Source: Urechis unicinctus | Taxonomy: Eukaryota; Annelida; Polychaeta; Xenopneusta; Urechidae | Reading direction: 5' to 3' | Assembly (NCBI GenBank): GCA_034190875.2 | Contig: CM067350.1 | Coordinates: forward strand, 19,523,354-19,587,353 | Length of the DNA stretch: 64,000 nt | In this document: in pieces, positions 1 through 11,773 of the stretch | How positions within the stretch are numbered: position 1 is the first letter of the stretch | Layout of the letters: each line of letters starts with the position of its first letter | Notes under the pieces: model-generated | Seen by the model: the letters and a program-made list of their open reading frames with translations, nothing else | What the model was told of the DNA's origin: nothing | The model's database searches: none | Made by a program: the position numbers and the translations under genes

Positions 1-71
1 ACAAGGCGCAAAATCTAGTTATACACAGGGCAGGCGGTGGGAATATTGGCCTGGGGTATTATTCAGGATTA

Positions 72-480
72 GAACTGTACCCAGGGTAACAGCTGTAACC
101 AAGGCTACAACTGTACCCAGGGTTACAATCGTATCAATAGTAACAACTGCTCCAAGGGTAACAACTAAAATCATGGTTTAACTATATCCAGATTAATAAA
201 TCGACCAAGCAATAATACATCCAGTGTAGCAACTATAAAAATATATCCTTCTTCACAGTCACAACCGTACCAAGTGTAAAAACTGTACGGAGGATAGCAA
301 CTTTTAAGAGTAGTTACTGTACCCAATGTACCAACTTTATCAAATGTAACGAGTGTGCCACGGGCAACAACTGCACAACAACAAAATCCAATGTAATACC
401 TTTACCATGGGTAACAACTGTACACGATAAAATAACTGTGTCGAGTATAGCAGATGTCCGAGCGCAGAGGCTGTACCAGT
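72..480. repeat. 18-bp degenerate minisatellite
   Basis: Successive 18-base units of the form aactgtacccagggtaac run head to tail. The first five or six units keep exact 18-base spacing; later ones become more divergent and are lost near 480. No coding meaning is assigned, although 18 is a multiple of three. Confidence 0.75.
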
Positions 481-1035
481 GATATTGTACTTGTTATTTT
501 CGCTATTTTTATGCCTATTGTGTGATGTGTATTAGAAGTGGAAAGGATCTATCGAACAATTTTTTTTTGTTCTCTCATTAATCACAAGGACGTCGACCCA
601 GTATATACATTTAATTTTGTTAATTACAAGGTAGCGTCACCTAACAATGTCTGCGTGTTATTATTAGGAAAGCGATCATCGCAGAGCCACTTGGAATGAA
701 TTCTCTTAGCAAAGCTATCAACTCTTTGATAAACCTCCTTGAATAAAGGGCCACTTGAGAGTACAAATATTCAGTGCACTGCTTATCAGACGTTGAGTGG
801 TTTTTAGCATACATTGAATGAGTTAGAAGAGTTGCTGACACCATAAGAAGTGCCATTAAAATTTAATTTTTATTCAATTGAAAACAAATCACTGGCGACA
901 ATCTGAAGTACTATTAGCCATACATTTGCGGTTGAAAACGTTTTATTGAACCATTATAACAAGTGTATTAGTTTAAGGAAAGCTTAGAAAATGTACTGAA
1001 GAAACTAAATAATTTTTTGTAAACTTTATTGTGTC
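481..1035. other. Unassigned AT-rich DNA
   Basis: No recognisable gene. A 71-codon minus-strand frame (856 to 641) starts with a hydrophobic stretch, but it lacks any family signature and has no repeat of itself in the window, so I do not call it. Confidence 0.5.
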
Positions 1036-1250
1036 TCGCGCTGCAGGTCCCAATTTTCAACATATTTTGGAATATTTTGAAATGTGTTATTCATGCGCAG
1101 CACCCAGAGGTTTCATTTTGACCTTGTTTGTTCATAAAGGATTTTTGTCTTGTGATACAGATCGCAATTTTCAAGATATTTTCGAAATATTTATTTCTAT
1201 TTGTGTTGATGATGCGCAGAACCCAGAACCATTGTTTTCCCATTGACCTC
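1036..1250. repeat. Two-copy tandem duplication, ~115 bp period
   Basis: The words caattttcaa (1051 and 1164) and tgcgcag (1094 and 1213) recur in the same order 113-119 bases apart, each followed by related sequence ending in an acccaga box. The two copies are clearly diverged. The plus-strand open frame that spans them is most simply explained by the duplication. Confidence 0.6.
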
Positions 1251-1423
1251 AAATCATGTTCAAGATCATCAAAAGAAATTTTAAAGCAGTAATATCTCCA
1301 TGGAGAATTGTTCAATCGTAATAACTGTTACATATTATGGAAGCCTATCTCAATCGTAAACTTTTATAAATAAATGTGTCCCCAGTTGTCCCAAAAATTT
1401 AAAATCCATAATAACTCGGGTAA

Positions 1424-1838
1424 TTATGGGACAATTTTCAAATTTTCCTGATACAGTTCGCCTAGTTCCCCCATGTACGCATGGGCCTCTTTCTGAAGTG
1501 TGGGACAGTGGTTATTTGTAATTCTTGGGCTATTCGTGCTGCGGATGCAAGGCCAAGGCAGGGAGTCAATGAATGCTCCCATCGACAAAGTGAACGCAGT
1601 AGGAAATTTGTCCTGAAGATGAGAATCTAGTTGCTTGAGATATTTGTAATATTTCATGAAAGGATGGATCGGCGTCATCGGGTCGAGATTTCGTTGCCAT
1701 TAGTATGTCGTCCGTTGTGTTGGGTGGTGTGGGAATGTTGTTGTTAGTGGTATTTGCCTTGTTGGCCATATCAGATGGTGGTGGGGTAAAGATAAAGGTG
1801 GGGGCAGTGCGTATGAAACATTTCCATCGTTTGCGTCA
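1424..1838 (-). other. Possible downstream part of the Ty3/Gypsy element
   Basis: Overlapping minus-strand frames (1769-1566 and 1678-1424) lie just after the integrase C-terminus. They share proline- and threonine-rich translations but no recognisable domain. They may be the post-pol region or simply flanking DNA; no LTR end can be placed. Confidence 0.25.
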
Positions 1839-3560
1839 TTAACTGGTTTCGTCGTCGGAAGATGAGACAAAGTCAACATCGTTTGTGGGGCTGACGTTAT
1901 CTGAAGGGGCATTTTCGTCACTGAAACTATCTGGTGGGAGGTCTTCAGCTTCGAGTGGTTCCTCGTCAATGTTGGAATCGTCAATGGGGATGGGGATGGG
2001 GTCCCAGTCGTTTACGCGTTCACGTATTCGCCCTCGTTTGAGTCTTTGTATGTTGTTTGCTTTAGTGAGCACCTTGCCGTCCGATATGCGTTTCAAAGTC
2101 ACCGTCGTGGGTGTGACGTGTCTGATGACCATGTATGGTCCATGGTAGCTTGCTTGCAGTTATTTTTTGTGTGAGGGGTGCGTAGTTTGGGAATGAAAAT
2201 GTAGACTATTTCGCCAGCAGAAAGATTAGCTCCTTTAACATTCTTGTCGTACAGATGTTTCATTTAGGTCTGTTGTTCTTGCAGATGGTGCGCGGCAATT
2301 TCAGAAGATAAATTTTGATTGTTGACGATATCAACCAAATGTTCAATGACTGTTTTTGAATGATGAAGGGGGCCGGGGAGAATTATCTCGGCGGAGAACA
2401 CTGGATTTCTACCGAACACAAGGAAATAACTGCTATATCCCAGAGGGGAATTGTCGGACGTGTTTAGTGACCACACTATGGTATGGATCCCAATCATCCT
2501 GGTTTGTACTGACGAAGTTACGTAACAGAGTGAGTATTGATCGCTGTGCGCGTTCAACTTGACCTTGGCTCTGCGGGTGGTAGGTTGAACTGAATGTTTG
2601 CTTCACGTTATAGCAGCGGCATAATTCCTTGAACAAGTCACTCACAAAACTCACACCATTGTCTGAGAGCAGTACCTTTGGAGCGCCGTAAGTGCAAATG
2701 ACGTATTGGTAAAATTGTCTTGCCAGCGTCGCGGCCTTTAAGTCGGGTGTAGGCCAGGCGATAACATAACGGGTGCACATGTCCGTGACGCATACTAGAT
2801 GCTTGTTTCCGCTCTGTGATTTAGGTAATGGACCTACCGTATCTATTGTCATAGTATGGAATTGGTGCTGGGCGGGGTCACGCAATGTGAGCGGTGGAAT
2901 AATTATCAAATTCGTTGCTTTGGTGGCATTACAAGACGAACACGTGGAGACTTACACGTGTACGTCCTTCACCATACCGATCCAATAGAACCGAGGTCGC
3001 ATGACTGATAGCGTTTTGGATATCCCGATGTGTGCGCCGAACCATGAATCGTGGTGCAAGGACAGGATGTGTGCTTTCTGGTTTTGTGGGACGACGAGCT
3101 GTGCGCTAGTAGTCTGGATGTTTGGGCCAAACGAAGTAAAGATATGGTACAGTAGGCCGTGTAGAATGATGTAATTCTTCTTGTCGGAGTAATACTGCCC
3201 TGGCCGCGCTATGGTCGTTTGGCAGTGTGCCGTACTTGAGGAAATTAATGATTTCCTTGCATTGCAAGTCATCAAGCTGCTCCTTTTTTTTTTTTGGGTC
3301 GAAGTCGGTTGTATTCAATGGGCATCGTCTTCGACCTGTAATTTAGCTTGCTAATTTTCACGACGTTTGTTGCTTTTAGCTTGGAATTCTTTGGAGATTG
3401 CGTCAATATCAGCAGAGAAGTTGGGGGCTAATAATGTTGTTATTTCTGTGCCAACGACATTTGTGTTTGTCTCGCTTTTCTTCAAAGCAGGCTTACAAGG
3501 GGATTGGGAATGTGTTAGAGGAGTCTTAGTCTTCTCTTTGTCATTGTCCTCTGTCAGTTA
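1839..3560 (-). pseudogene. Ty3/Gypsy-type retrotransposon pol remnant (integrase region)
   Basis: Read on the minus strand, several frames follow one another in the order expected for the end of a Ty3/Gypsy polyprotein. First comes a linker with two in-frame stops (3560 to ~3300). Next is an HHCC-type zinc-binding region in 3275-2952, where FGAHIGISKTL and FYWIGM are visible. The integrase core follows (2909-2433), then an SPLGYSSYFLVFGRNP-like segment (2557-2264), and finally a GPY/F-like C-terminal segment with an acidic tail (2132-1839). The pieces lie in different frames, so the element is dead. No RNase H or reverse transcriptase is seen upstream and no LTRs were recognised. Class assignment follows from general knowledge of integrase order and motifs. 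Confidence 0.85.
2433..2909 (-). pseudogene. Integrase catalytic core fragment (DDE, D-D-35-E)
   Basis: This 158-codon open frame holds the three acidic residues of a retroviral-type integrase core: Asp23 in DTVGPLP, Asp83 in LLSDNG and Glu119 in GQVERA. The last two are 35 residues apart, the spacing typical of LTR-retrotransposon integrases. The enzyme would join element cDNA to host DNA. The reading frame shifts after about residue 145, and the continuation lies in the frame ending at 2264. It is the best preserved part of the element, but it cannot act alone because the zinc-binding and C-terminal regions are out of frame. Confidence 0.9.
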
Positions 3561-5220
3561 GATGAAAGTCACAATTTTCTTTGACAGAGCAGATTGGTTA
3601 CAATCTGAAGGGTGGTATGACATTGTGTGGGACAAATTTTGGTAGACATTGTCAAGGTCTACTTGGGGTTTATTGAGGTTTGCGTTAGGGATTTGTTGTA
3701 TATGAAGTTTGTGTTGAAGCATCTATGGTTATTGGGGTCACTGTAGCAATGTCTGGGTAGTCGTCAATTACCAGGGCTGCCTGTGTTTTGGTATATATAT
3801 ATATATATATGCTGGCGTTGTGTTATCTGGTATATATATATATATGCCTGGGTAGGTCAGTCAGGTTATCATAGTTTTTACAGCATAGCTCGCAATCGAG
3901 GGATTAAGCTCAGTTGCGAATGTCTGCTGTAGGCGGACTTGTGCAATGCAGCTTTGATGCGTGTCTGTGCCGGGTTCTTGCCAAGTGTAATGCCTGTGTC
4001 GTCTGAGCGGAGTGCGATGTGAATCTGTGTCGGGTCTGTTTGTGTCAGGTCTGTAAGTGCCATAGGTAATGTGCATCTGTGTGTAGAGTGATGCAGGTGC
4101 GCGCCTGTACGTCCTCTACAGATGTGCGTCTGTCCGTCCGCTTGGTGTCCCGGATTTCTCCAATAGGCCGTATAACGCTAAGGATAGTTTCAGCTGCAGT
4201 AAAATATTCTCACACTATAAATCCAGATTCTTTTGCGAGCGAAAACTATGTATGTATGACACCATCTTTCATGAAATAGTAAGCATTAATTAGTTGCTGT
4301 CATGAAATATTTGTACCGCTGTGCAACATCTGACAAATAGGTTGAGATATATTTACTCCAATCATTGTGTTGAAATAATTTTCAATTTCACCACACAGCG
4401 TTGGCCATGAACTGTGTCTGAATTGGAACCTTTTATCGACGCATTGGGCAGGCATTTGTTACTGCGTCATATAATTGGAAACAAGTCAGTGTTCCGGCCA
4501 ATCTACCACCCTCGCTGACTTGTTGTGACAACCTTCTAACATATGAAATTAGTATAGGAAATATTAGCATCAAACCATTCGCATCGTCTGTATTAGTAGA
4601 ATTCGTAGTAAGTGACTAAATTTGCTATTGGGTTCCTTTGAATTCACCTACACATTTGAGGATGGAAGAGAGATAGCAGTTATCACTTGATGGGTTAGGC
4701 AGTCCTGGAAAAAATATTGAGAGACGAGGTAGCTGCTCAACGTGGACTGGCTTGCGGTACGACAGTGTGTAGACATAATGGGCACAGAAATTGAGTTATT
4801 TGCATAAAGGGCTGGTATATGTCTACTTTATTGTGGTAGCGAATGTGTGGGACATGTACAATGCAATGTCCGCATCCAACTGATATTCCAAAGGTAAATC
4901 TGTTTAGACAAGGCTCGTGAAACGGAGTGAGGGCAGTCAGTACTCCATGGCAGGGTTGTTTTCACTCTCCATGGCAGACTTGTTTGATGCCACCTATATA
5001 ACGCGCTAACAAAACATCTCTGCAATAGCTAACATAAACAATCATGAATGGTCAACATGAATTTGCGAGAATTGGACAAAGAAAACCGCTCGTCGATCAA
5101 AACACCTATTAAGACAGTGAAATTCGATTGCATTGTTTTTCCCGATGTCAGACCAAACCGTAGCTACAAACTTACAGGTGAAAAAAATGTCGTTTTATAT
5201 AAGCCGATGCGCAAGGAGAT
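3561..5220. other. Intergenic region with short (TA)n tracts
   Basis: Two (TA)n tracts sit at about 3793-3811 and 3831-3845, separated by a diverged repeat of their own flank (ctggtatata, ctggcgttg). A minus-strand frame at 4076-3861 with repeated RPDT-like residues reflects short tandem repeats of tgtgtcgggtctg type. A plus frame 5048-5251 has no family signature. I see no supportable gene. Confidence 0.5.
4955..5065. repeat. Dispersed repeat, copy 1
   Basis: The stretch contains ctccatggcagacttgtttg and, downstream, atgaatggtcaacatgaat. The same two words in the same order appear at about 8779-8910 with small changes, so these are two copies of one local repeat about 3.8 kb apart. Confidence 0.5.
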
Positions 5221-5224
5221 TGGG

Positions 5225-5430
5225 TCAGATAAAGAACGTGATCAATTCTGAGAGAGGGAGGTGACAAATTAGTTAGAGGGTCAGATACAGAGCGCGGTAA
5301 GTACTGAGAGGGAGGTGACAGTAAGGACGCATTACAATACAGGGTCAGATAGAGAGCGCGCTCAATACTGACAGAGAGGACGAATTACGTTAGAGGTTCA
5401 GATAGAGAGGGTGGTCAATACTGAATCATA
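5225..5430. repeat. Short tandem repeat, ~60-75 bp units
   Basis: Three diverged units share the words gggtcagata, gagagcg and caatactga, interspersed with aggtgac and gacgcattac. Related words (agagaggacgcattacg, agagggtc) recur near 8750-8780, so this belongs to a dispersed local repeat family. Confidence 0.6.
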
Positions 5431-5726
5431 TATCCAAAAAAGTATCTTACAGTTAAGCTGACATGACAATTGATGAGCATGGGTTAAGTTATCTGCGAAG
5501 AGCCACTGTTCGTCATAAACAATCGACCACCAGTCGTTGTTTATGTAATACCACTATTTTGAGGTTACCATGTGTCATGATTATGGACTGTTGCCTGTGT
5601 TTTTTTGAACTTTTTTTTAATTATAATCCCGGCATCGCTAGATGTTTGACCTTGAGAAATGGTATGTGGATGCATTGGTGGCTTTTTTAATTTTATTATT
5701 GCATATATATATTATTATTGCATATA

Positions 5727-5872
<146 letters not shown>

Positions 5873-6034
5873 TTGTGTGTATTTACGCACTCACACGCAT
5901 ATACACACGTACACACATTCACGCGCGCACATACAAACGCGCATACACACATTCACGCGTTTATGTGCGCACACACACACACGCACGCACACATATACAC
6001 ATCATTCAGGTTGACAGCAGAACCGTTTGATTAA

Positions 6035-6430
6035 AACAATGGTATACAAACTTTATATAAGAGGGATGGTACCACAATCTTTGCATAGAAGTGATTGCAC
6101 ATAAACCTTTACTTTACAATGATGACACTGGAAGCAATTGGTTGAAATGTTGGCACCAGAGCCCTTATGTTGTGATATAAGTGATTGCACAAGGGCCTTT
6201 AGAATAAAGTGATGGTATTTGCACCTTTAGATTGGTGTGATTGCATGCGCCATCACTTCAATCTAATTTAAGTGATTGCACGTGAGCAGTTTTATTGAAG
6301 TGATGACACGCACGCCTTTTCATAGCGATGGGATATGAACTTTTAGATTAAATTGATGGCATCAGAACATTAGCATTGAATTTGTGGCACCAGAACATTA
6401 GGATTGAATTAATGGCACCAGAACACTAGA
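6035..6430. repeat. Degenerate ~31-bp tandem repeat
   Basis: Units of the type aagtgatggcaccagaac followed by ctttagatt recur about every 30-33 bases, with many changes and one inverted-looking piece near 6245. The last units (atggcaccagaacattag) are the most alike. Confidence 0.65.
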
Positions 6431-9385
6431 ACCGCCTACAACAAACCAACCAGCAAACCTTACCCCCCACGAAGCACAAGACATGCCGCCTTTTCTACAG
6501 ACCCTATTTATTTGGGAACAGGGAGCGAAAAAGCCAATTGAGAAAAGAGAGAGAATGAAAAAGGGAGATAAAGGGACCAATAAATATTGAAGTAGAGACA
6601 TAATGCGCGTGTGACAGACGATTGTACAATATTGACCTAGAAGTATACTGATAACAACGTTATCGTGAAAACCCACTTCCAAACAAGAGTGGAGAGGGGA
6701 GGAGAATCAGTGAGTCGGCGAATAGGAATGTATGGAATGGGCGTTCAGGACCCACTCCATGAGTCTTGACAAACAGAATGTCTTCGCTTTTTACATTCAC
6801 CTGGCTTGAAGCGAAGGTGGACGAAGTCAATTGACTATAACATGTTACACAATGATGAATGAGAACCGCGTTCTAAAGCTATTGCTATATCTCAACATAT
6901 GTCATTTCTTAGCCATATACTTCTGAGCAAAATTGTAAAACATTGAAACTCTACGACCTTTACAATTAATGCTGATCTTAAAATAGCAACGCATGCCATC
7001 AGAGCAATTCGTATTATCTCTCCATAACAAAGTAACGTTGATCAACGCAATTGATATATCAGTTTGAATGAGCAAACGTTCGTCTTCACCGCAACCAATA
7101 ACGAAACACAATTCTCCACATCTAATCCACCATGCAACATTAAAACTCTCCAACAAGTAGCAAACAGCTCCCGTTAGTTTTTACGCTGTAAAGAATCAAA
7201 AAGTGTCCACTTGCTGATAGCATACCCTTTTATTTGGCGTGTTCATTTTATTTGGATTTGATTAAGTGTCATCATGTAAATTAACACTCAACTGTCCCAT
7301 TTCGAACATTTGTAACCGTTTCATTGATTTAATGGGTATTCAACCACGAAGCACACGGCAGTTACATGGTGACATCTTAATGCAATCAGATCTGCATATA
7401 ACTTACTAGTTGCTGTTTTGATCCATCGCCCGTCGTTTTAACCAAGGTGGACCACTAACGTGGGAGTAACGGTGTCAAGTGACTGTTGCGTAGCGTGCTA
7501 GCTAGGGCCTCAGCAAATCGTTCCCATCAAATTGTACTCGACCACCAACTCAAAATGTTTGGCTTATCTCATCTCTCGTATGTTATGGCTCTTTGAGTGT
7601 TTTTGGAAGTGGGAGTGTCTCGTTTGAATTTCAGTGTAATGCTTACCCAGCGTGGATTGAATTTAAAGCAGATACTTTTTGAGTTAGATATGTAGATGCC
7701 ACCATCAGTAACGCCATTAAATGTACATTTTCTCCTTTGAATTATTTTGCATAACAAAGTTATTGATATTCTTGAGGCATGTGCCGCTTTGTTGTAAAGC
7801 ATATTATAGAGCCATTCTAACAAAAGAGGTTTTAGAATTACTCAAATGACATCCATTTAGTGTGGAGTATGGGTTTTATTGGTTCCAACCAATCGACTTA
7901 ATGATATTTACAATGGCGGTTAAACCCATATTTATTGTAGGCGATAAACGCATGGAAAGCTGAATGTTTGTGCTTAAAGGGTCCAAATAACATACGCTAA
8001 TCTGAAACAGGGATTCTATGTCACATATCACATTCAAAATCCCCTGATTTAAACTGTCACTTGAAAGTAGGGAGTGTCTGTCGTGACAGCTGACTGTTGT
8101 CGTGTTGCCCTGAGGCCCTCGCTCGACTGTGCCACTGTGTCACTTTATTTCTATAATAACAGCGTTACCGTACATAAACCCAGAGGCTTGCCACAATTTG
8201 TGACTAATTCCGAATCTCTCACCTTCATACGTGTGTTTCGGATTACGAGCAGCCGTCGAGTTTAGTATCAAGTCGAGTTTAGTATCAAGCATTATGCTGT
8301 TGTTTCGTGTTAACAACATAAGGGTTGTTTGCCAGAGCTCCGTCCACAATAAACTGCTCTAGTGATAGATCGAGGGCTGCTTTGTTTTGAATAAAGGCAA
8401 CGTGGGGGACTTTGTAAGCAAAGAACCTAGGCAAATATATGCTGACAAAAAAACCCCAAGCGTTGGAAGTTAATGGCAAGGAGTTATTTGTGTGCTGAAA
8501 CTCCTTTATCGATCAGATACGCTCTACCATAAATCCCTGGGTATGAATACTTTATGTTTGTTCGGCATGTCAACAACATGTGGACGCACAGGTAACGTGT
8601 TCTTGTGATTGGCAGGCGATCAATATAAACGTCCAAGGTGTCATGAACAGGTTTACCGTCTCTGCGTTATGGGCCTATGCTTTACTCAGTCAAAATGTAA
8701 CCTACCATTGTGTCAGAATTGTTTGCAGTAATGGAGCCTTCTTCGTGTAATAGAGAGGACGCATTACGTTAGAGGGTCTCCATGGCAGACTTGTTTGATG
8801 CTACGCTAACGGAGCGCAAGCGATTTGTCCCGGCCTTGACATATGACCGGGTGATAACAAGCAGTGTGCGTCAAATATAAACAAATATGAATGGTCAATA
8901 TGAATGGAGCTTATCAGTAAAGCTCGGAAGTAAACCAGCCTTTCGATGTCTTGAATCATGAACGTTCTTTGCTTTTAACGCTGCAATTATTTAAGTTTAT
9001 ATTACTAAAGCCCTGCAGTCACAAGTTTATGTCTTATTTGTTACATTAGCTGTCCAAGTTTTCTGGGTGTGTGTGTTGTCTTTTTAGCAGTATTATTTTG
9101 GGTTATATTACCCAATTGATGTGGCTGTCACTAGTCACTTTTGTTTTATTTTTTTATCCCCATAAAAACGTAAACTCCCATCGGGGGAGGGCAGCAAATC
9201 TGGGAGCAAATGGTATATCCGGCTCTTCCCATGCCCCGTTGGTAGATTAGCAACGACGTCTTTTCCCGCGAAACTTCTCCAAACACACTCGTTGCTTGTC
9301 TTTCAATTCCTATTCCAGCTTGTAACTCTCTATTGCTTTTTTCAGTCGCTTTCACATCTGACTGCCGCCATTTTTAGAAACGCTT
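6431..9385. other. Unassigned intergenic DNA
   Basis: No open frame here shows a recognisable domain. Small features include a 16-17 base direct repeat (gtcgagtttagtatcaa) near 8258-8290 and the dispersed repeat copy listed separately. Several frames of 60-90 codons exist on the minus strand (6398-6682, 6902-7156, 7569-7823, 8140-8349, 9146-9355), but none has family motifs or splice context I can support. Confidence 0.45.
8750..8910. repeat. Dispersed repeat, copy 2
   Basis: Copy of the 4955-5065 repeat, preceded here by the gacgcattacgttagaggg word that in the first region lies downstream, near 5370-5400. The order change suggests rearrangement or a larger eroded element. No open frame or terminal structure is recognisable. 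Confidence 0.5.
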
Positions 9386-9390
9386 GACGG

Positions 9391-9741
9391 CTACGAGACG
9401 ACCGCGGAACGCGCAAGGTGATCGGAGTTTGGCTGGTCAGCTGACCAGTCAGTGTATTGCCAATCGTGGATATAAACAATTCCAGAGCCTTGCTTGCTTG
9501 CGTCCACGTGGACTTCGGTTATTGGTGCATTCAATGGGCGGACCACCCTCCCATTGAAATTACGCACGAATTGCCTCCACCAAGCGATGTCCTGGTGGAG
9601 GCCAACTGTAAGTTTGATCTTATGCAAGGGTTGCTGCAGCATATGTATGCTAACAAGAATGCGTGGGAGAAACGTGAAACCTCTCGTACTACCCTAGCTG
9701 CCCATGATATCACGCAATTGCGTGCGTGACGCTCGCTTTCG
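9391..9741 (-). pseudogene. DIRS-like retroelement fragment (RT end and RNase H start)
   Basis: The minus-strand translation begins with a KRASRTQLRDIMGS-type segment, then an in-frame stop, then FTFLPRIL, then a long open stretch with IKLTVGLHQDIAWWRQF, FNGR and VHVDASKQGSGIVY. The order (small helical connection, DIAWW, FNG, then an acidic D-A-S start of RNase H) is what I know from DIRS-type tyrosine-recombinase retroelements and related RT-RNase H proteins. It would have copied element RNA and degraded the RNA strand. It is truncated soon after the first RNase H aspartate and carries one stop, so it is dead. It could come from another RT-RNase H class. Confidence 0.65.
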
Positions 9742-9759
9742 TCTAATAAATTCATCTAA

Positions 9760-10980
9760 GAAGCACATTAAATCGTTCAGTTTGGTTTGAGGTAAAGATA
9801 CATTTGTCGTATTTGTTTGATTCAAACGAATCTTAAATAACTAGGAAATCCTATGAATACATTACTATACCGAGGTACCCCCTTCTAGTCATCTTACGAG
9901 TCCAGGCGTTTTATATAAATGGACTCAGCGAAGCGCCAGTGGCAGTCTGGTGTCAAACATATAGACGGGGTCAGCATGAAGTGCCATTGAGGACCCGTAT
10001 ACATAACATTGTAGTTGCTATGGTGATCAGGTACGGGAGCGCCATGCGTTGCTTAGACCGACCTTTGCCATGAAGGTCCTCGTCTTTAATAAGAAAACAG
10101 TATCATGATGGCGTGAAATCAAATTTTGAATATGAAGCATTTGCGGTGTGATTAAAAGGACGGCTGCTGTCATGAATCAATCGCAGTTTGATGCTACCTG
10201 GCCTAGGAATGCATTGCATCTAGCGCGCAGATAATTTGTGGTGATTTATTTATAATTGTGTTATTTCCTTTATACGCTTTACGAGCATGAACATGAATGA
10301 GTGATTAGGAGCTGCCAGTCATATGGACATTGAGTGCCATGCCCTGTAGTAGAAAAGCCTTATCAGGGTCTTGAGTTAGTTCGTAAGACCAAATGGTGTA
10401 AAACATCGGACATGGGGCGTGAGGGGTAAAGAGGAAAGGAGTATGGGGTGGCAATCCCTGGAGCTGTCATAGCTAACTATTGTGATTCGTGGCGGTAAAG
10501 TGGGTGTTGCTCAAAGCATTTTGGTCAAACATAAGCGATTTTGCGTACGGCGAAGTTCCATTGAGTTGAGTATGAACTTCAAACAAATTTATTTTTTAGT
10601 AGAAGTGTGCATCGGATTGCTTGGGTTGAATGTGGGAGTTTCTGACCTGCTGGTGGTGATGGGAAGAGAGCGCTTGCCGTGAAGGATAACCTGATTAAGG
10701 TGCTGACAGTCCGAACCCCAGTAGAACCCCAGGAGGGACTGTAGTTCCAGGTACTAACGGTCATATACCATGACGGTGGTCCAGACGTGCCGTTCCACCA
10801 GCTGGACAATCTTAACAGTGATCCCTAAGTATTGTAAAATAATACCGGCCCCTTGAGATATCACTGATCAATCTGTTCGGATGCGTCAGCAGCCGCGTCC
10901 ACAGGTGGGGGTGTCTAACTTTGCGGTTGGCTCACGGTTGGGATTGGGAACAATGCCTTTTCAGATGTATCTCGGCGGCC
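9760..10980. other. Unassigned intergenic DNA
   Basis: No supportable gene. A weak match to the end of an LTR-retroelement integrase (a KVLTVRTP-type segment on the plus strand near 10,700) was noted but is too short to call. Confidence 0.4.
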
Positions 10981-10984
10981 AGTG

Positions 10985-11285
10985 ATAGCTGAAGGCAAGG
11001 TAGATCGGTTGATAGCTACTGGTTTGAAAGCCCCGCCCTGTGATGAGATCTGCAATCTATGAAGACAAACATTCGGTTGCTGCCTAGTCTGCGTCCCAGA
11101 CTCCAGGGGTTCCGCTACGCTTCTCGCCCTAGGCGGGAATATTGAATATCATCAACATGTAAACAGGGCCCGCAGCCAACGGCTAGGGGACCTTGATAGC
11201 TAGTTTGAAAGCCAACTACTGTGAAAGATTTTTTTGATTCCATTTTTCCGGTTGCTGCCTAGTCTGCCCCAAGGGTATCGTGACC
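10985..11285. repeat. Two-copy tandem duplication, ~180 bp period
   Basis: The words ttgatagcta, gtttgaaagcc and cggttgctgcctagtctg occur twice in the same order, about 178-184 bases apart. The copies have diverged in between. Confidence 0.6.
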
Positions 11286-11528
11286 AAAATAAAGTGACTG
11301 CGCGCCCTTTTTTTTTTTTCTTTAAGAAAAATGATTTTTAAATGTATATTTCCCACGTCGAATCTGACAAGATACCGCTCGGTAAAATTCGTGAATTTTC
11401 CATACAGTTGACGTCCGCTTCAGGTTGTTTGCGAATATTCATCGCCATCTTTAGCCTTCCCGGTTGGGCCACAGCGTGTGACTAACTCGCTCTTGCTTCA
11501 TTGTCTGGTGCGTTTCTTTGTGTGGATT

Positions 11529-11773
11529 ATGCCATATTGTTGTGCGTTTGGTATATTTCGGAACACAGATGCCAGTCAGGTTACTTTTTTTTTTTTTGTT
11601 ATCACCGCATATGGGTGTCAGAGTCAAGCGTCCTACACTGGAGTCCTGCCCTTATAGTTATACGACAGTTACATGTTCTGATCATTTCGATGAAAAGTGC
11701 TTATGAGACTGACCCAAAGATGCCAATAAGTCTAGGATTTCGTAAGAAACCTAGGCTCTTCAATGCGAAATGA
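11529..11773 (+). pseudogene. Decayed THAP-domain exon
   Basis: The plus strand reads MPYCCAFGIFRNTDASQ from 11,529. After a frame change at the T11-12 run (11,586-11,597) it reads TVTCSDHFDEKC, then after a further change LGFRKKPRL and an end before 11,773. THAP domains are DNA-binding zinc fingers of C2CH type that start with M-P-x-C-C and contain a C-S-x-H-F motif, so both ends of the domain are visible while the middle is damaged. The first Cys pair is weakened (Ile where the GC-x-N pattern expects Cys). The likely source is a THAP-bearing DNA transposon or a dead THAP gene copy. It is independent of the THAP exon at 41.5 kb, since the sequences differ throughout. Confidence 0.65.

Noticed and set aside
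641..856. 71-codon minus-strand frame with a hydrophobic start
   Set aside because: No family motif, no repeat of it and no splice sites; length is within chance for AT-rich DNA.
5048..5251. 67-codon plus-strand frame rich in Lys and Arg
   Set aside because: It ends inside a tandem repeat and begins in a dispersed repeat; no recognisable domain.
10600..10740. KVLTVRTP-type segment resembling the end of a BEL or Ty3 integrase
   Set aside because: Only about ten residues match and a stop interrupts it; chance is not excluded.
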